DNA of 17,350 nucleotides. Origin: JAJPHY01 sp040754475. Lineage in GTDB: Bacteria; Actinomycetota; UBA4738; HRBIN12. The DNA lies in the NCBI GenBank assembly GCA_040754475.1, contig JBFMCN010000015.1, positions 1-17,350 of the forward strand, given 5' to 3'. Position numbers and translations under genes: made by a program. Shown piece by piece: positions 1 through 6,477 of the stretch (position 1 is the stretch's first letter; every line of letters starts with the position of its first letter). Below the pieces are notes generated by a model. It was given only the letters and a program-made list of their open reading frames with translations, searched no databases and was not told the origin of the DNA.

Positions 1-13
1 GAAGGTAGCGTCC

Positions 14-382
14 ATGGGCATCCTCGATCCCTTCCGCCGGTTCCTCCACCGCCTGGCGGAGAGCGACGAGGAGCGCCTTTCGGCCGAGATCGAGCGGTGG
101 GCCGCGCAGATCCCCGGCACCGTCCGTATCGCTTCGGTCACGGCTCGCGACCATGTGAAGGTCGCCGGCGTTGTCAAGCGGATCACCGTCCGTCCAGTCG
201 CGGGCTTCGAGTCGCTGGAGGCGCTGCTGTCGGACGGCACCGGCGAGATGTCGGTCGTCTGGATGGGGCGGCGAACGATCCCCGGGCTCACGCTCGGCAC
301 GCGGCTCGTCGTCGACGGGATGGTCGGCGAGCAGCGCCAGGGCCTGCGGATGGTCAACCCCGTCTTCGAGTTCGCCGCGTAG
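14..382 (+). CDS. Small OB-fold nucleic-acid-binding protein
   Basis: A 122-residue protein. An acidic, helical N-terminus (about residues 1-35) precedes a compact beta-rich OB-fold (about 40-120). The segment VKVAGVVKRITVRP, the turn LSDGTGEMSVVWMGRR and the closing strand LVVDGMVGEQ resemble the tRNA-anticodon/RecG-type OB fold. The ATG has a GAAGG-like ribosome site about 8 bases upstream. In actinobacteria (for example Rv2694c of M. tuberculosis) a short OB-fold protein lies beside the TrkA pair and an APC permease, as here. The binding target and role are unknown. A link to potassium biology rests only on the neighbourhood, because the gene converges on the trkA operon rather than being part of it. 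Anything upstream is outside the window. Confidence 0.85.
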   Translation: MGILDPFRRFLHRLAESDEERLSAEIERWAAQIPGTVRIASVTARDHVKVAGVVKRITVRPVAGFESLEALLSDGTGEMSVVWMGRRTIPGLTLGTRLVVDGMVGEQRQGLRMVNPVFEFAA

Positions 383-399
383 GGGGCGGCCCGTGAGGG

Positions 400-1095
400 C
401 TACTCGTCGAGCGGCGCGCTGGCGGGCTCGCTCTCTCCCAGGATCGTGTTCCGCAGCGCGACCTCGGACTCGCGCGACGTTAGCGCGAGGATCTCGTCGC
501 CCGCCGCGATGGCCGACTCCGGCTGCGGGATCACCACGTGGCCCTCCCGGAGCAAGGCAAGTATCGCGGCATCGGCCGGGAGGCGCAGCTCGTAGATCGG
601 GCGCCCGGCGTTCGGCGACGTGTCCGGCATCGTGAGCTCTACCAGCGCGATGCGCCCGCCCTCGAGCCCGAACAGGCGGACGAGGTCTCCGACCGTGACG
701 GCCTCCTCGACCAGGCTCGTCAGCAGGTGAGGAACTGAGACCGCGACGTCGACGCCCCACTGCTCCGTGAACATCCACTCGTTCTTGGGGTGATTCACCC
801 GCGCCAGGACCCTGGGGACCGCGAACTCCTGCTTGGCGAGAAGCGAGGTGACGAGGTTGTCCTCATCGTCGCCGGTCGCGGCCACGACCACGTCGGCCGT
901 CTTGAGGTCCGCCTTCTCTAGGACCCAGGGTTCGCAGGCGTCGCCGAGGAGGAACTCGACTTCGGGTGCCCACTCCTTGGCCGCCTCGAGCGTCTGCCGG
1001 TTCTGCTCGATGAGCGTGACCTGGTGTCCTCGCACGCAGAGGTCGGAGGCGAGATGCCGTCCCACCGCGCCGGCGCCGGAGATCACGATGCGCAT
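400..1095 (-). CDS. trkA: TrkA/RCK-family potassium transport regulator (second copy, CeoC-like)
   Basis: A 231-residue cytosolic RCK protein. An N-terminal TrkA-N Rossmann domain (about 1-120) shows the dinucleotide loop GAGAVG at residues 7-12 and an acidic residue, Glu30, at the end of strand 2, which usually selects NAD(H). A TrkA-C domain (about 140-220) follows. Single-RCK proteins of this size normally assemble as an octameric ring on the cytosolic face of a TrkH/KtrB channel and gate it in response to nucleotides. No such channel is present here. Its ATG follows the upstream trkA stop by one base, and a GGAGGAA ribosome site lies within that gene's last codons, so the two are translationally coupled. 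This copy resembles CeoC more than CeoB. Its short Glu/Ser/Ala-rich C-terminal tail looks disordered. Confidence 0.92.
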   Translation of the reverse strand: MRIVISGAGAVGRHLASDLCVRGHQVTLIEQNRQTLEAAKEWAPEVEFLLGDACEPWVLEKADLKTADVVVAATGDDEDNLVTSLLAKQEFAVPRVLARVNHPKNEWMFTEQWGVDVAVSVPHLLTSLVEEAVTVGDLVRLFGLEGGRIALVELTMPDTSPNAGRPIYELRLPADAAILALLREGHVVIPQPESAIAAGDEILALTSRESEVALRNTILGESEPASAPLDE

Positions 1096-1096
1096 C

Positions 1097-1756
1097 TCAT
1101 TCCTCCGCTACTTGCGCCAGGAGCTCGTCGAGGAGCTCGAGCGCGTCCTTGTGAACGATCAGCACCGCGCGATCGCCCTCCTGGAAGGTGCTCGTCGCCA
1201 CCGGGATGAAACCGTGTCCGCCGCGGTCCACCCCCGCGACCTGGACCTTGCCGTCCACGTTCAGGCTGGCGACCGGCTTGCCGACCAGGTGCTCCGGGAC
1301 TTCGAGCCGCAGCCGGAACAGGCCCCCGCCGGCAAGGCTCTCCTTGATCTCCTCGCGCTCGTGGAACAGCATGAGCATGATCTGCTTCACGCCCCAGGTG
1401 GCGGTCGCTACCGTTGGGATGTTCAAGCGCTCGTAGATCTCGGCGCGGCGCGGGTCGTAGATCCGCGCGATGACCTTCGGTACGTGGTACTCCTCGCGCG
1501 CGACGCGGGCCGAGACGATGTTCGAGTTGTCGCCGCTGGTGACCGCGATGAAAGCGTCGGCCTCCTTGATGCCGGCCCCCTCGAGGAGCTCTCGATCGAA
1601 CGCGAGCCCAACGTACGTCCTTGCTTTGAAGCCCGGCGGCAGGCGGTCGAAGGCCGCGGAACGCTTGTCGATGACCGCAATCTCGTGGCCGGCCTGGGAC
1701 AGCAGGACGGTGAGCTGGGATCCGACCCGGCCGCATCCCGCGATGATGACCCGCAT
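1097..1756 (-). CDS. trkA: TrkA/RCK-family potassium transport regulator (first copy, CeoB-like)
   Basis: A 219-residue RCK protein. The nucleotide loop GCGRVG is at residues 7-12, Asp30 caps strand 2, and the Rossmann domain runs to about residue 120. It is followed by a TrkA-C domain whose strand VPEHLVGKPVASLNV and ending EGDRAVLIV are typical. The gene lies 6 bases after the stop of the KimA-like permease on the same strand and one base before the second trkA, forming a three-gene operon. I see no Shine-Dalgarno before its ATG. A hairpin spans the permease stop and ends one base before the start codon, which suggests reinitiation coupled to translation of the permease. The family binds NAD(H) or ATP and gates a K+ channel. 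The partner here is unknown and could be the adjacent permease (inference). Confidence 0.92.
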   Translation of the reverse strand: MRVIIAGCGRVGSQLTVLLSQAGHEIAVIDKRSAAFDRLPPGFKARTYVGLAFDRELLEGAGIKEADAFIAVTSGDNSNIVSARVAREEYHVPKVIARIYDPRRAEIYERLNIPTVATATWGVKQIMLMLFHEREEIKESLAGGGLFRLRLEVPEHLVGKPVASLNVDGKVQVAGVDRGGHGFIPVATSTFQEGDRAVLIVHKDALELLDELLAQVAEE

Positions 1757-1757
1757 A

Positions 1758-1797
1758 GGGCGTCAGCTTAGCCGACGCCCCCGGCCGTTGCCGGGGG
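1758..1797 (-). promoter_or_regulatory. Two overlapping hairpins at the permease/trkA junction
   Basis: Read on the minus strand, a perfect 8-bp stem CCCCCGGC / GCCGGGGG with loop AACG (1778-1797) lies in the last codons of the permease gene. A second perfect 7-bp stem GGGCGTC / GACGCCC (1774-1780 with 1758-1764, 9-base loop) spans the permease stop codon and ends one base before the trkA ATG. The stems share positions 1778-1780, so they cannot both form fully. The arrangement fits translational coupling or attenuation, but in GC-rich DNA short stems are common. Confidence 0.4.
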
Positions 1798-4222
1798 AAC
1801 GGGGACGTTCGGCCCGTCTGCCGCCGTCACCATTCCCGAAGTAGAACGGCACGATCGTGAGGTCTACGTGCTCGTAACGGCCCAGGGCCTGGGCGATCTT
1901 CCGGCTCGTCCGGTCGTGCAGGATCCGCTGCCTGAGAGCGGCGTAGTCGCGGCGCGGCATCACGATCGTGATCTCGGCGTCTTGGCCCATCTGCTCCACC
2001 AGATAGCGCTCGAGCGATCGGGCGATGTTTCGGTCCCAGCACTCGATCACGTCGAGCGGCACCGGAAGCCCGAGCTCCATCCATCTGCGGATCACCAGCT
2101 CCTGAAGGTCGGGGTCGACGGCCGCGTGAACCGCCCACACGTCGGTCGTGCCGAGCGACAGCGAGTAGCTGACGGCTCGGATGACCGCTCGGTCGACCTT
2201 GTCGACGAGCACGACGACCCGGTGGCTGGTTCGCGGCACGATGCGGAGCCTCTTCCTGCCGTCGATGGATTCGGTCATGACGTGTCCGGGGCCGGGGTGG
2301 TCGCGGATGAGGGTGATCCTGGCCCTATCGAAGGGCAGGAGGGCTCTCGTCATCCGGGAGGTCGTACGTCCCCGGCGGAGCCGCTCGAGCGGACTCATCG
2401 CGGCCGGTGCCGGGACGATCACGTTGACGTCCGCGTCTTCCGGCAGCGCGCCAACGTACCTGGCGAGGGAGCTGGGAAAGCTGCCGTTGTGACGCACGAC
2501 CTCGAGCGGGATATCGATACCCAGCTCGCGCCAGCTCTGCTCCAGCCCGTTCGAAGCGTCTCCAGCTTCGAAGTGGACGGCGCGGACGTTCGCCGGCCTG
2601 ATCGTCTTCGCGTACTGGAGGGCGTGCATGGTGGGATGGTCCAGGCGATCCACGAGCAGCAGGGCGGTCGGCCTGCGAACTTCACTCCGATCGAACGGCT
2701 CGATGTGCTCCTCCAGCTCGCGGTGCTCCTGCTGGTATTGGCGGTTCATCCGGACGAGCCCCATGACCATGACCGGAACGAGGACGAGGATCGCGACGTC
2801 GCCTGGGAACTTGGTGATGGCGATGATCACGTCGACGACTCCGGTTATGACGGCGCCGAAGGCGTTGATCACGAAGCCGTGCCTCCATCCCGGTTCCCGC
2901 AACCTGAAGTGGCGTCTGGCCATGCCCGCCTGCGACAGGGTGAACGAGGTGAAGACACCCAAGGCGTAGAGCGGTATGAGCCGGGTGACGTTCGCTTGGA
3001 AGATCACGATGAGAAGCCCGGCGGTCGCCCCGAGCGCGAGGATGCCGTTCGAGAACACGAGTCGGTGGCCGCGGCGTGTGAACTGGCGCGGCAAGAAGGC
3101 GTCACCTGCCTGGAAGCTGGCCAGACGCGGGAAGTCGGCGAAGGACGTGTTGGCGGCCAGCACGAGCACGGCCATCGTCACGATCTGTACGTACAGGAAG
3201 GCCACATGGCCGAAGGAGCTGGACCCGAACAGGTGCTCCGCGAGTAGGCCGAGAACAGTCTTGCGGTCGGTTAGGTCGGGGGCGATGTGCAGCTTCGAGA
3301 CCAGGAAACCGATCCCCAGGAACATCGTTCCCAGGATCGTGCCCATGATCATCAGCGTGGTCCTGGCGTTCCGCCACTCGGGCGGCTTGAACGCGGGAAT
3401 GCCGTTCGAGACGGCCTCGACCCCGGTCAGTGCGCTGTTGCCCGACGCCATGGCCCTTAGCACAACGAATAGCGAGACGCCGTAGAGGAGGCCCACGTCG
3501 GCCGGCGCAGGGGGGAGATGGGCCGTAGACGCCGGTGTGATGCCGCCACCTAACGCCAGTCGGTAGAAGCCGGTCGCCAGCAGCGCGTAGACGCCGAAGA
3601 TGAAGAGGTAGGTCGGCAGGGCGAACATCTTGCCTGATTCGCGGACGCCGCGGAGGTTGCCCCACACGAGCACGACGAGGAAGAAGAGGGCGAGTGGTAC
3701 CCGGTACGGGTGCAGATCGGTCGCTGCGGTGACGATGGCCGCCACGCCGGCGGAGATCGAGACGGCCACGGTGAGGACGTAGTCCGTGAGGAGCGCGGCG
3801 CCGGCCACCTGCGCGGGTACGAGGCCAAAGTTGTCCCTCGTCACCACGTATGCGCCCCCGGCGGAGGGGTATGCCTTGATCGTCTGCCGGTAGCTGAAGA
3901 TCAGCGTGACCAGGATCACGGCGATCGCGAAGGAGATCGGCATGATCAGCGAGAACATGGCGACGCCGGCCGCAACGTACATTGCCCGCATCATCTCCTC
4001 CGTGGCATACGCCACCGAGGACAGGGCGTCCGAAGCGAAGATGGGGAGCGCTGTGATCTTGCCGAGGCGCTCGTGGCTAAGGCGATGGGTCGGGATCGGT
4101 GGGCCGAGGATCGCCCGCTTGAAGAGGTACCCCCGGCCCTGAGGGAGCGCCCGGGGGCATTTGGGAGCCACTGCTCGGAGTCCGGTGGGCTGCGCTGTCC
4201 CCTCTTCGGTCTCCACGGCCAT
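1763..4222 (-). CDS. KimA-like APC/KUP-family potassium permease with two tandem USP-like cytosolic domains
   Basis: An 819-residue membrane protein. After a roughly 50-residue leader, about 12 membrane segments span residues 57-495. TM1 carries SDALSSVAY and TM3 carries TDYVLTVAVSIS, closely matching Bacillus subtilis KimA (YdaO), a proton-coupled K+ importer. Residues that I recall as ion-coordinating in KimA are all present at equivalent places: Asp65, Tyr72, Asp147, Thr151, Ser155, Thr266 and Glu269. The cytosolic part holds two related alpha/beta units (about 517-645 and 667-796), each with a LVD start, a central W(R/M)ELG(I/L) motif and a VP end. KimA (about 607 residues) has room for only one. 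The Arg/Gly-rich tail (801-819) is basic. The ATG has a strong AAGGAGG site 8 bases upstream. The gene heads an operon with both trkA genes. Generic annotation would be 'APC family permease'; K+ specificity is inferred. Confidence 0.88.
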   Translation of the reverse strand: MAVETEEGTAQPTGLRAVAPKCPRALPQGRGYLFKRAILGPPIPTHRLSHERLGKITALPIFASDALSSVAYATEEMMRAMYVAAGVAMFSLIMPISFAIAVILVTLIFSYRQTIKAYPSAGGAYVVTRDNFGLVPAQVAGAALLTDYVLTVAVSISAGVAAIVTAATDLHPYRVPLALFFLVVLVWGNLRGVRESGKMFALPTYLFIFGVYALLATGFYRLALGGGITPASTAHLPPAPADVGLLYGVSLFVVLRAMASGNSALTGVEAVSNGIPAFKPPEWRNARTTLMIMGTILGTMFLGIGFLVSKLHIAPDLTDRKTVLGLLAEHLFGSSSFGHVAFLYVQIVTMAVLVLAANTSFADFPRLASFQAGDAFLPRQFTRRGHRLVFSNGILALGATAGLLIVIFQANVTRLIPLYALGVFTSFTLSQAGMARRHFRLREPGWRHGFVINAFGAVITGVVDVIIAITKFPGDVAILVLVPVMVMGLVRMNRQYQQEHRELEEHIEPFDRSEVRRPTALLLVDRLDHPTMHALQYAKTIRPANVRAVHFEAGDASNGLEQSWRELGIDIPLEVVRHNGSFPSSLARYVGALPEDADVNVIVPAPAAMSPLERLRRGRTTSRMTRALLPFDRARITLIRDHPGPGHVMTESIDGRKRLRIVPRTSHRVVVLVDKVDRAVIRAVSYSLSLGTTDVWAVHAAVDPDLQELVIRRWMELGLPVPLDVIECWDRNIARSLERYLVEQMGQDAEITIVMPRRDYAALRQRILHDRTSRKIAQALGRYEHVDLTIVPFYFGNGDGGRRAERPRSPGNGRGRRLS

Positions 4223-4336
4223 CGCTTCCGCCTCCTTACTTCCCGTGTCAGGTTCGGCACTCGGGCGTAAGCAATGCGTGAAAGCGGGACCGGGGGGCGT
4301 GAAGATCCCGTAAGAAACGCCTAGCTTGGAGCCGAG
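4223..4336. promoter_or_regulatory. Divergent promoter region between the two potassium operons
   Basis: This 114-bp gap must contain the promoters of both the leftward permease-trkA-trkA operon and the rightward kinase operon, unless these read through from elsewhere. It holds an AAGGAGG ribosome site for the leftward gene, a GGAG (4328-4331) five bases before the rightward ATG, and the in-phase repeat ladder at 4265-4316. A TAGCTT (4322-4327) preceded by GTGAAG at 17-bp spacing is the only -10/-35 pair I can propose for the rightward operon. It is weak, and would leave a leader of only about 3 bases. Confidence 0.6.
4265..4316 (+). repeat. Ladder of four short direct repeats in helical phase, candidate response-regulator sites
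   Basis: Four related 7-mers occur on the plus strand: GCGTAAG at 4265, GCGTGAA at 4276, GCGTGAA at 4297 and CCGTAAG at 4308. Start-to-start distances are 11, 21 and 11 bp, about one, two and one helical turns, so all face the same side of the DNA. A degenerate CCGTGTC at 4243 fits the same ladder, 22 bp further out. On the other strand the consensus reads YTYACGC. OmpR-family regulators, including Streptomyces PhoP with 11-bp repeat units, bind such tandem direct repeats. A KdpE-type regulator is encoded 1.5 kb away. The repeats are seen directly; the binding protein is inferred. Confidence 0.55.
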
Positions 4337-5791
4337 ATGAGGGAGCTCTTCCGGCCGAGACGGGTCACGCCCATCGGTTCCGTGCTCGCTGCGCTGCTGG
4401 CGCCGGCTGCAGCCACCCTTGTTGCCCTTCCTCTGCGTTCGTTCGGCTCTATCACGTCCACCTCGCTCTACCTGCTAGCCGTCGTGGCGGCGGCGGCCCT
4501 CGGCGGCATCCAGAGCGGCCTCGGTGCCGCGGCGCTTTCGTTCCTCGGGCTGAACTTCTTCTTCACGCCGCCGCTCCATACGTTTCGCGTCGCGAAGGTG
4601 GAGGACTGGGTGGCGCTCCTGGTGTTCGTCGCGGTCGCATCGATCGTGGGGCTGCTGCTCGCGCGGGCCCTCGAGGAGCGGACCCGGGCAACCCGCCGCG
4701 AGCAGGAGACCAGGCTGCTGAGCTACTTCTCGTCCAGGCTGCTCTCGGGCGAGCCGCTCGAGCGCATGCTGGACGACTTCGCGCAGGCACTCTTGGAGCC
4801 TTTCAGCCTGGCGAGGTGCGAGATCCACGTCGGAACCGACGAGGTGTCGTTCGACGCTACCGCCGCCCAGGCTGACGCGGAGCCCGGTCTGTCGAGGGTC
4901 GTGCCCATCGTGGTCCGCAACCTGCCCTTCGGCACCCTCACGGTGGTCCGGCGGGAGAGCCTCGAGCGGCTCTCCGAGCCGGATGTCCACCTGCTTGAGG
5001 CGTGTGCCAAGCAGGTGGCTTTGGCGGTGGAGCGCGCTCGACTCGACGTGCGTGTGCGGGAAGCTCTCGTCGAGTCGGAGACGAGCCAGTCACGGGCGGC
5101 GCTCTTCTCGTCCGTGACCCACGATCTCCGCACTCCGCTCGCGTCGATCAAGGCAGGAGTGACGAGCTTGCTCGACCAGACGGCGACGCTCGACGACGGG
5201 CAGCGCCGCGAGCTGCTCACGACGATGCTGGAGGAGACGGACCGGCTGAACCGGCTCGTCGGCAACATCCTCGACCTCGCCAGGGTGCGGGCCGGGGCGC
5301 TCGTTCCGTTGAAGGAGCCGACACCCATCGAAGAGGTGATCGAGTCGGTGCTTCACCGGATGGAACCGGCCATGCACGGCATCCGGGTCCGCACGGTGAT
5401 CCGGCCCGACCTGCCCGAGGTGCCGATGGACCCTGTGCAGGTGGACCAGGTGCTGACGAACCTGTTGGAGAACGCCGTGCGGTTCTCCCCCCGGGGTGGC
5501 GAGGTGGTTGTGTCCGCTTCGCTCTGGCATCGCTCCGTTCAGGTTCGGATCGTGGATCAGGGCCCGGGGATCCCTCAGGAGGACCGCAAGCGTTCGTTCG
5601 AGCCGTTCGTCCGACGCGCCGACCACGACCCACGTAGCGGCAGCGGGCTGGGTCTGGCGATCGCCCGTGCGATCGTGTTGGCGCACGGCGGCAGGATCTG
5701 GATCGAGGGAGCCCCGTCGGGCGGGACCGCCGTGGTGTTCGAGCTCCCGGTCTCCGACGCCGAGCCCATCAAGCAGGAGCCGGCCCCGTGA
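4337..5791 (+). CDS. KdpD-type sensor histidine kinase lacking the KdpD/USP input domains
   Basis: A 484-residue kinase. A DUF4118-like membrane block of 3-4 helices (about 13-110, with NFFFTPPLHTF near 73-83) is followed by a GAF-like region (about 126-235). HisKA has phospho-acceptor His262 in SVTHDLRTPLASIKAG. The HATPase_c domain has N-box Asn375/Asn379, G1 DQGPGI (407-412), F-box FEPF (421-424) and G2 GSGLGL (435-440). These features match the C-terminal half of KdpD. Full-length KdpD (about 895 residues) also has an N-terminal KdpD domain and a USP domain, both absent here; such short forms are common in actinobacteria. A GGAG lies 5 bases before the ATG. The stop overlaps the next start as GTGA, showing coupling to its regulator. 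It probably senses K+ or envelope state, but no kdpFABC target is present. Confidence 0.9.
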   Translation: MRELFRPRRVTPIGSVLAALLAPAAATLVALPLRSFGSITSTSLYLLAVVAAAALGGIQSGLGAAALSFLGLNFFFTPPLHTFRVAKVEDWVALLVFVAVASIVGLLLARALEERTRATRREQETRLLSYFSSRLLSGEPLERMLDDFAQALLEPFSLARCEIHVGTDEVSFDATAAQADAEPGLSRVVPIVVRNLPFGTLTVVRRESLERLSEPDVHLLEACAKQVALAVERARLDVRVREALVESETSQSRAALFSSVTHDLRTPLASIKAGVTSLLDQTATLDDGQRRELLTTMLEETDRLNRLVGNILDLARVRAGALVPLKEPTPIEEVIESVLHRMEPAMHGIRVRTVIRPDLPEVPMDPVQVDQVLTNLLENAVRFSPRGGEVVVSASLWHRSVQVRIVDQGPGIPQEDRKRSFEPFVRRADHDPRSGSGLGLAIARAIVLAHGGRIWIEGAPSGGTAVVFELPVSDAEPIKQEPAP

Positions 5792-6477
5792 CGCGGATCC
5801 TCGTGGTCGACGACGAACCGCAGATCCGCCGTGCCCTCCGCACGAGCCTCGAGGCTCACGGCTACGCCGTCGAGACGGCCGGCAACGGAGAGGAGGCGCT
5901 GGTCGTCGCGGCCGAGACCGCTCCCGACCTGGTCTTCCTCGATCTGGGGCTGCCCGATCTTGACGGTGTGGAGGTGATCCGTCGGCTACGGGCGTTCTCC
6001 GAGGTTCCGGTGATCGTCCTGTCGGTCCGGGACCAGCAGGCAGACAAGGTGGCAGCCCTGGACGTCGGCGCCGACGACTACGTCACCAAACCTTTCGGGA
6101 TGGAGGAGCTGCTCGCGCGGCTCCGCGCCCAGCTGCGGAGGGTCCAGGCCGAAGAGCCGGCGCCCCCGGTGCTTCGTTTCGGCGGCCTCGCGGTCGACCT
6201 CGCGCGCCGGCTGGTGACGGTCGGCGACGAGGGGGTGCACCTCACGCCGACGGAGTACGCACTGCTCGAGGCGATGGTGACGAACCCGGGCAAGCTGCTC
6301 ACCCACCAGTGGCTCCTGCGCAAGGTGTGGGGCCAGGGGTACGGGCAGGAGAGCCACTACCTCCGCGTATACGTCCGGTCCCTCCGGCGCAAGCTCGGAG
6401 ACGCGGCCGCCGCGCCCGCTCTGATCCTCACCGAGCCCGGCGTCGGGTATCGGTGGATAGCAGAGCGGTCAAACTAG
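5788..6477 (+). CDS. kdpE: KdpE-type OmpR-family response regulator
   Basis: A 229-residue regulator. The receiver domain (about 1-120) has the acidic pair Asp8/Asp9, phospho-acceptor Asp52 in FLDLGLPDLDG, the switch residue Ser79 and Lys101 in TKPFG. A winged-helix DNA-binding domain (about 130-227) contains LTPTEYALLEAMV and ends in the wing GVGYRW. The stretches DLGLPD and VPVIVLSVRDQQADKVAALD are close to E. coli KdpE. The GTG start overlaps the kinase stop by 4 bases. The 3' end overlaps or nearly abuts the second KimA-like permease, so kinase, regulator and transporter are one unit. The tandem repeats at 4265-4316 are its most likely local target. The symbol rests on family resemblance; regulation of a kdp pump cannot be judged from this window. 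Confidence 0.9.
   Translation: MTRILVVDDEPQIRRALRTSLEAHGYAVETAGNGEEALVVAAETAPDLVFLDLGLPDLDGVEVIRRLRAFSEVPVIVLSVRDQQADKVAALDVGADDYVTKPFGMEELLARLRAQLRRVQAEEPAPPVLRFGGLAVDLARRLVTVGDEGVHLTPTEYALLEAMVTNPGKLLTHQWLLRKVWGQGYGQESHYLRVYVRSLRRKLGDAAAAPALILTEPGVGYRWIAERSN

Noticed and set aside
383..399. Terminator between the convergent OB-fold and trkA genes
   Set aside because: Only a 4-bp GCCC/GGGC stem with GTGA loop is visible and there is no T-run; too weak to call.
1868..3247. A long (459-codon) open frame antisense to the first permease
   Set aside because: Same GC-shadow composition, no start context, and the opposite strand encodes conserved KimA-type motifs.
4223..4336. A ydaO-type c-di-AMP riboswitch upstream of the KimA-like gene
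   Set aside because: The shared 114-bp gap is too short for that riboswitch plus promoters, and I could not find its conserved core or pseudoknot-forming pieces.
4337..6477. Part of a kdpFABC-kdpDE pump operon
   Set aside because: No pump subunit (potassium-binding KdpA, P-type ATPase KdpB, KdpC) is encoded on either side; neighbours are APC-type permeases.
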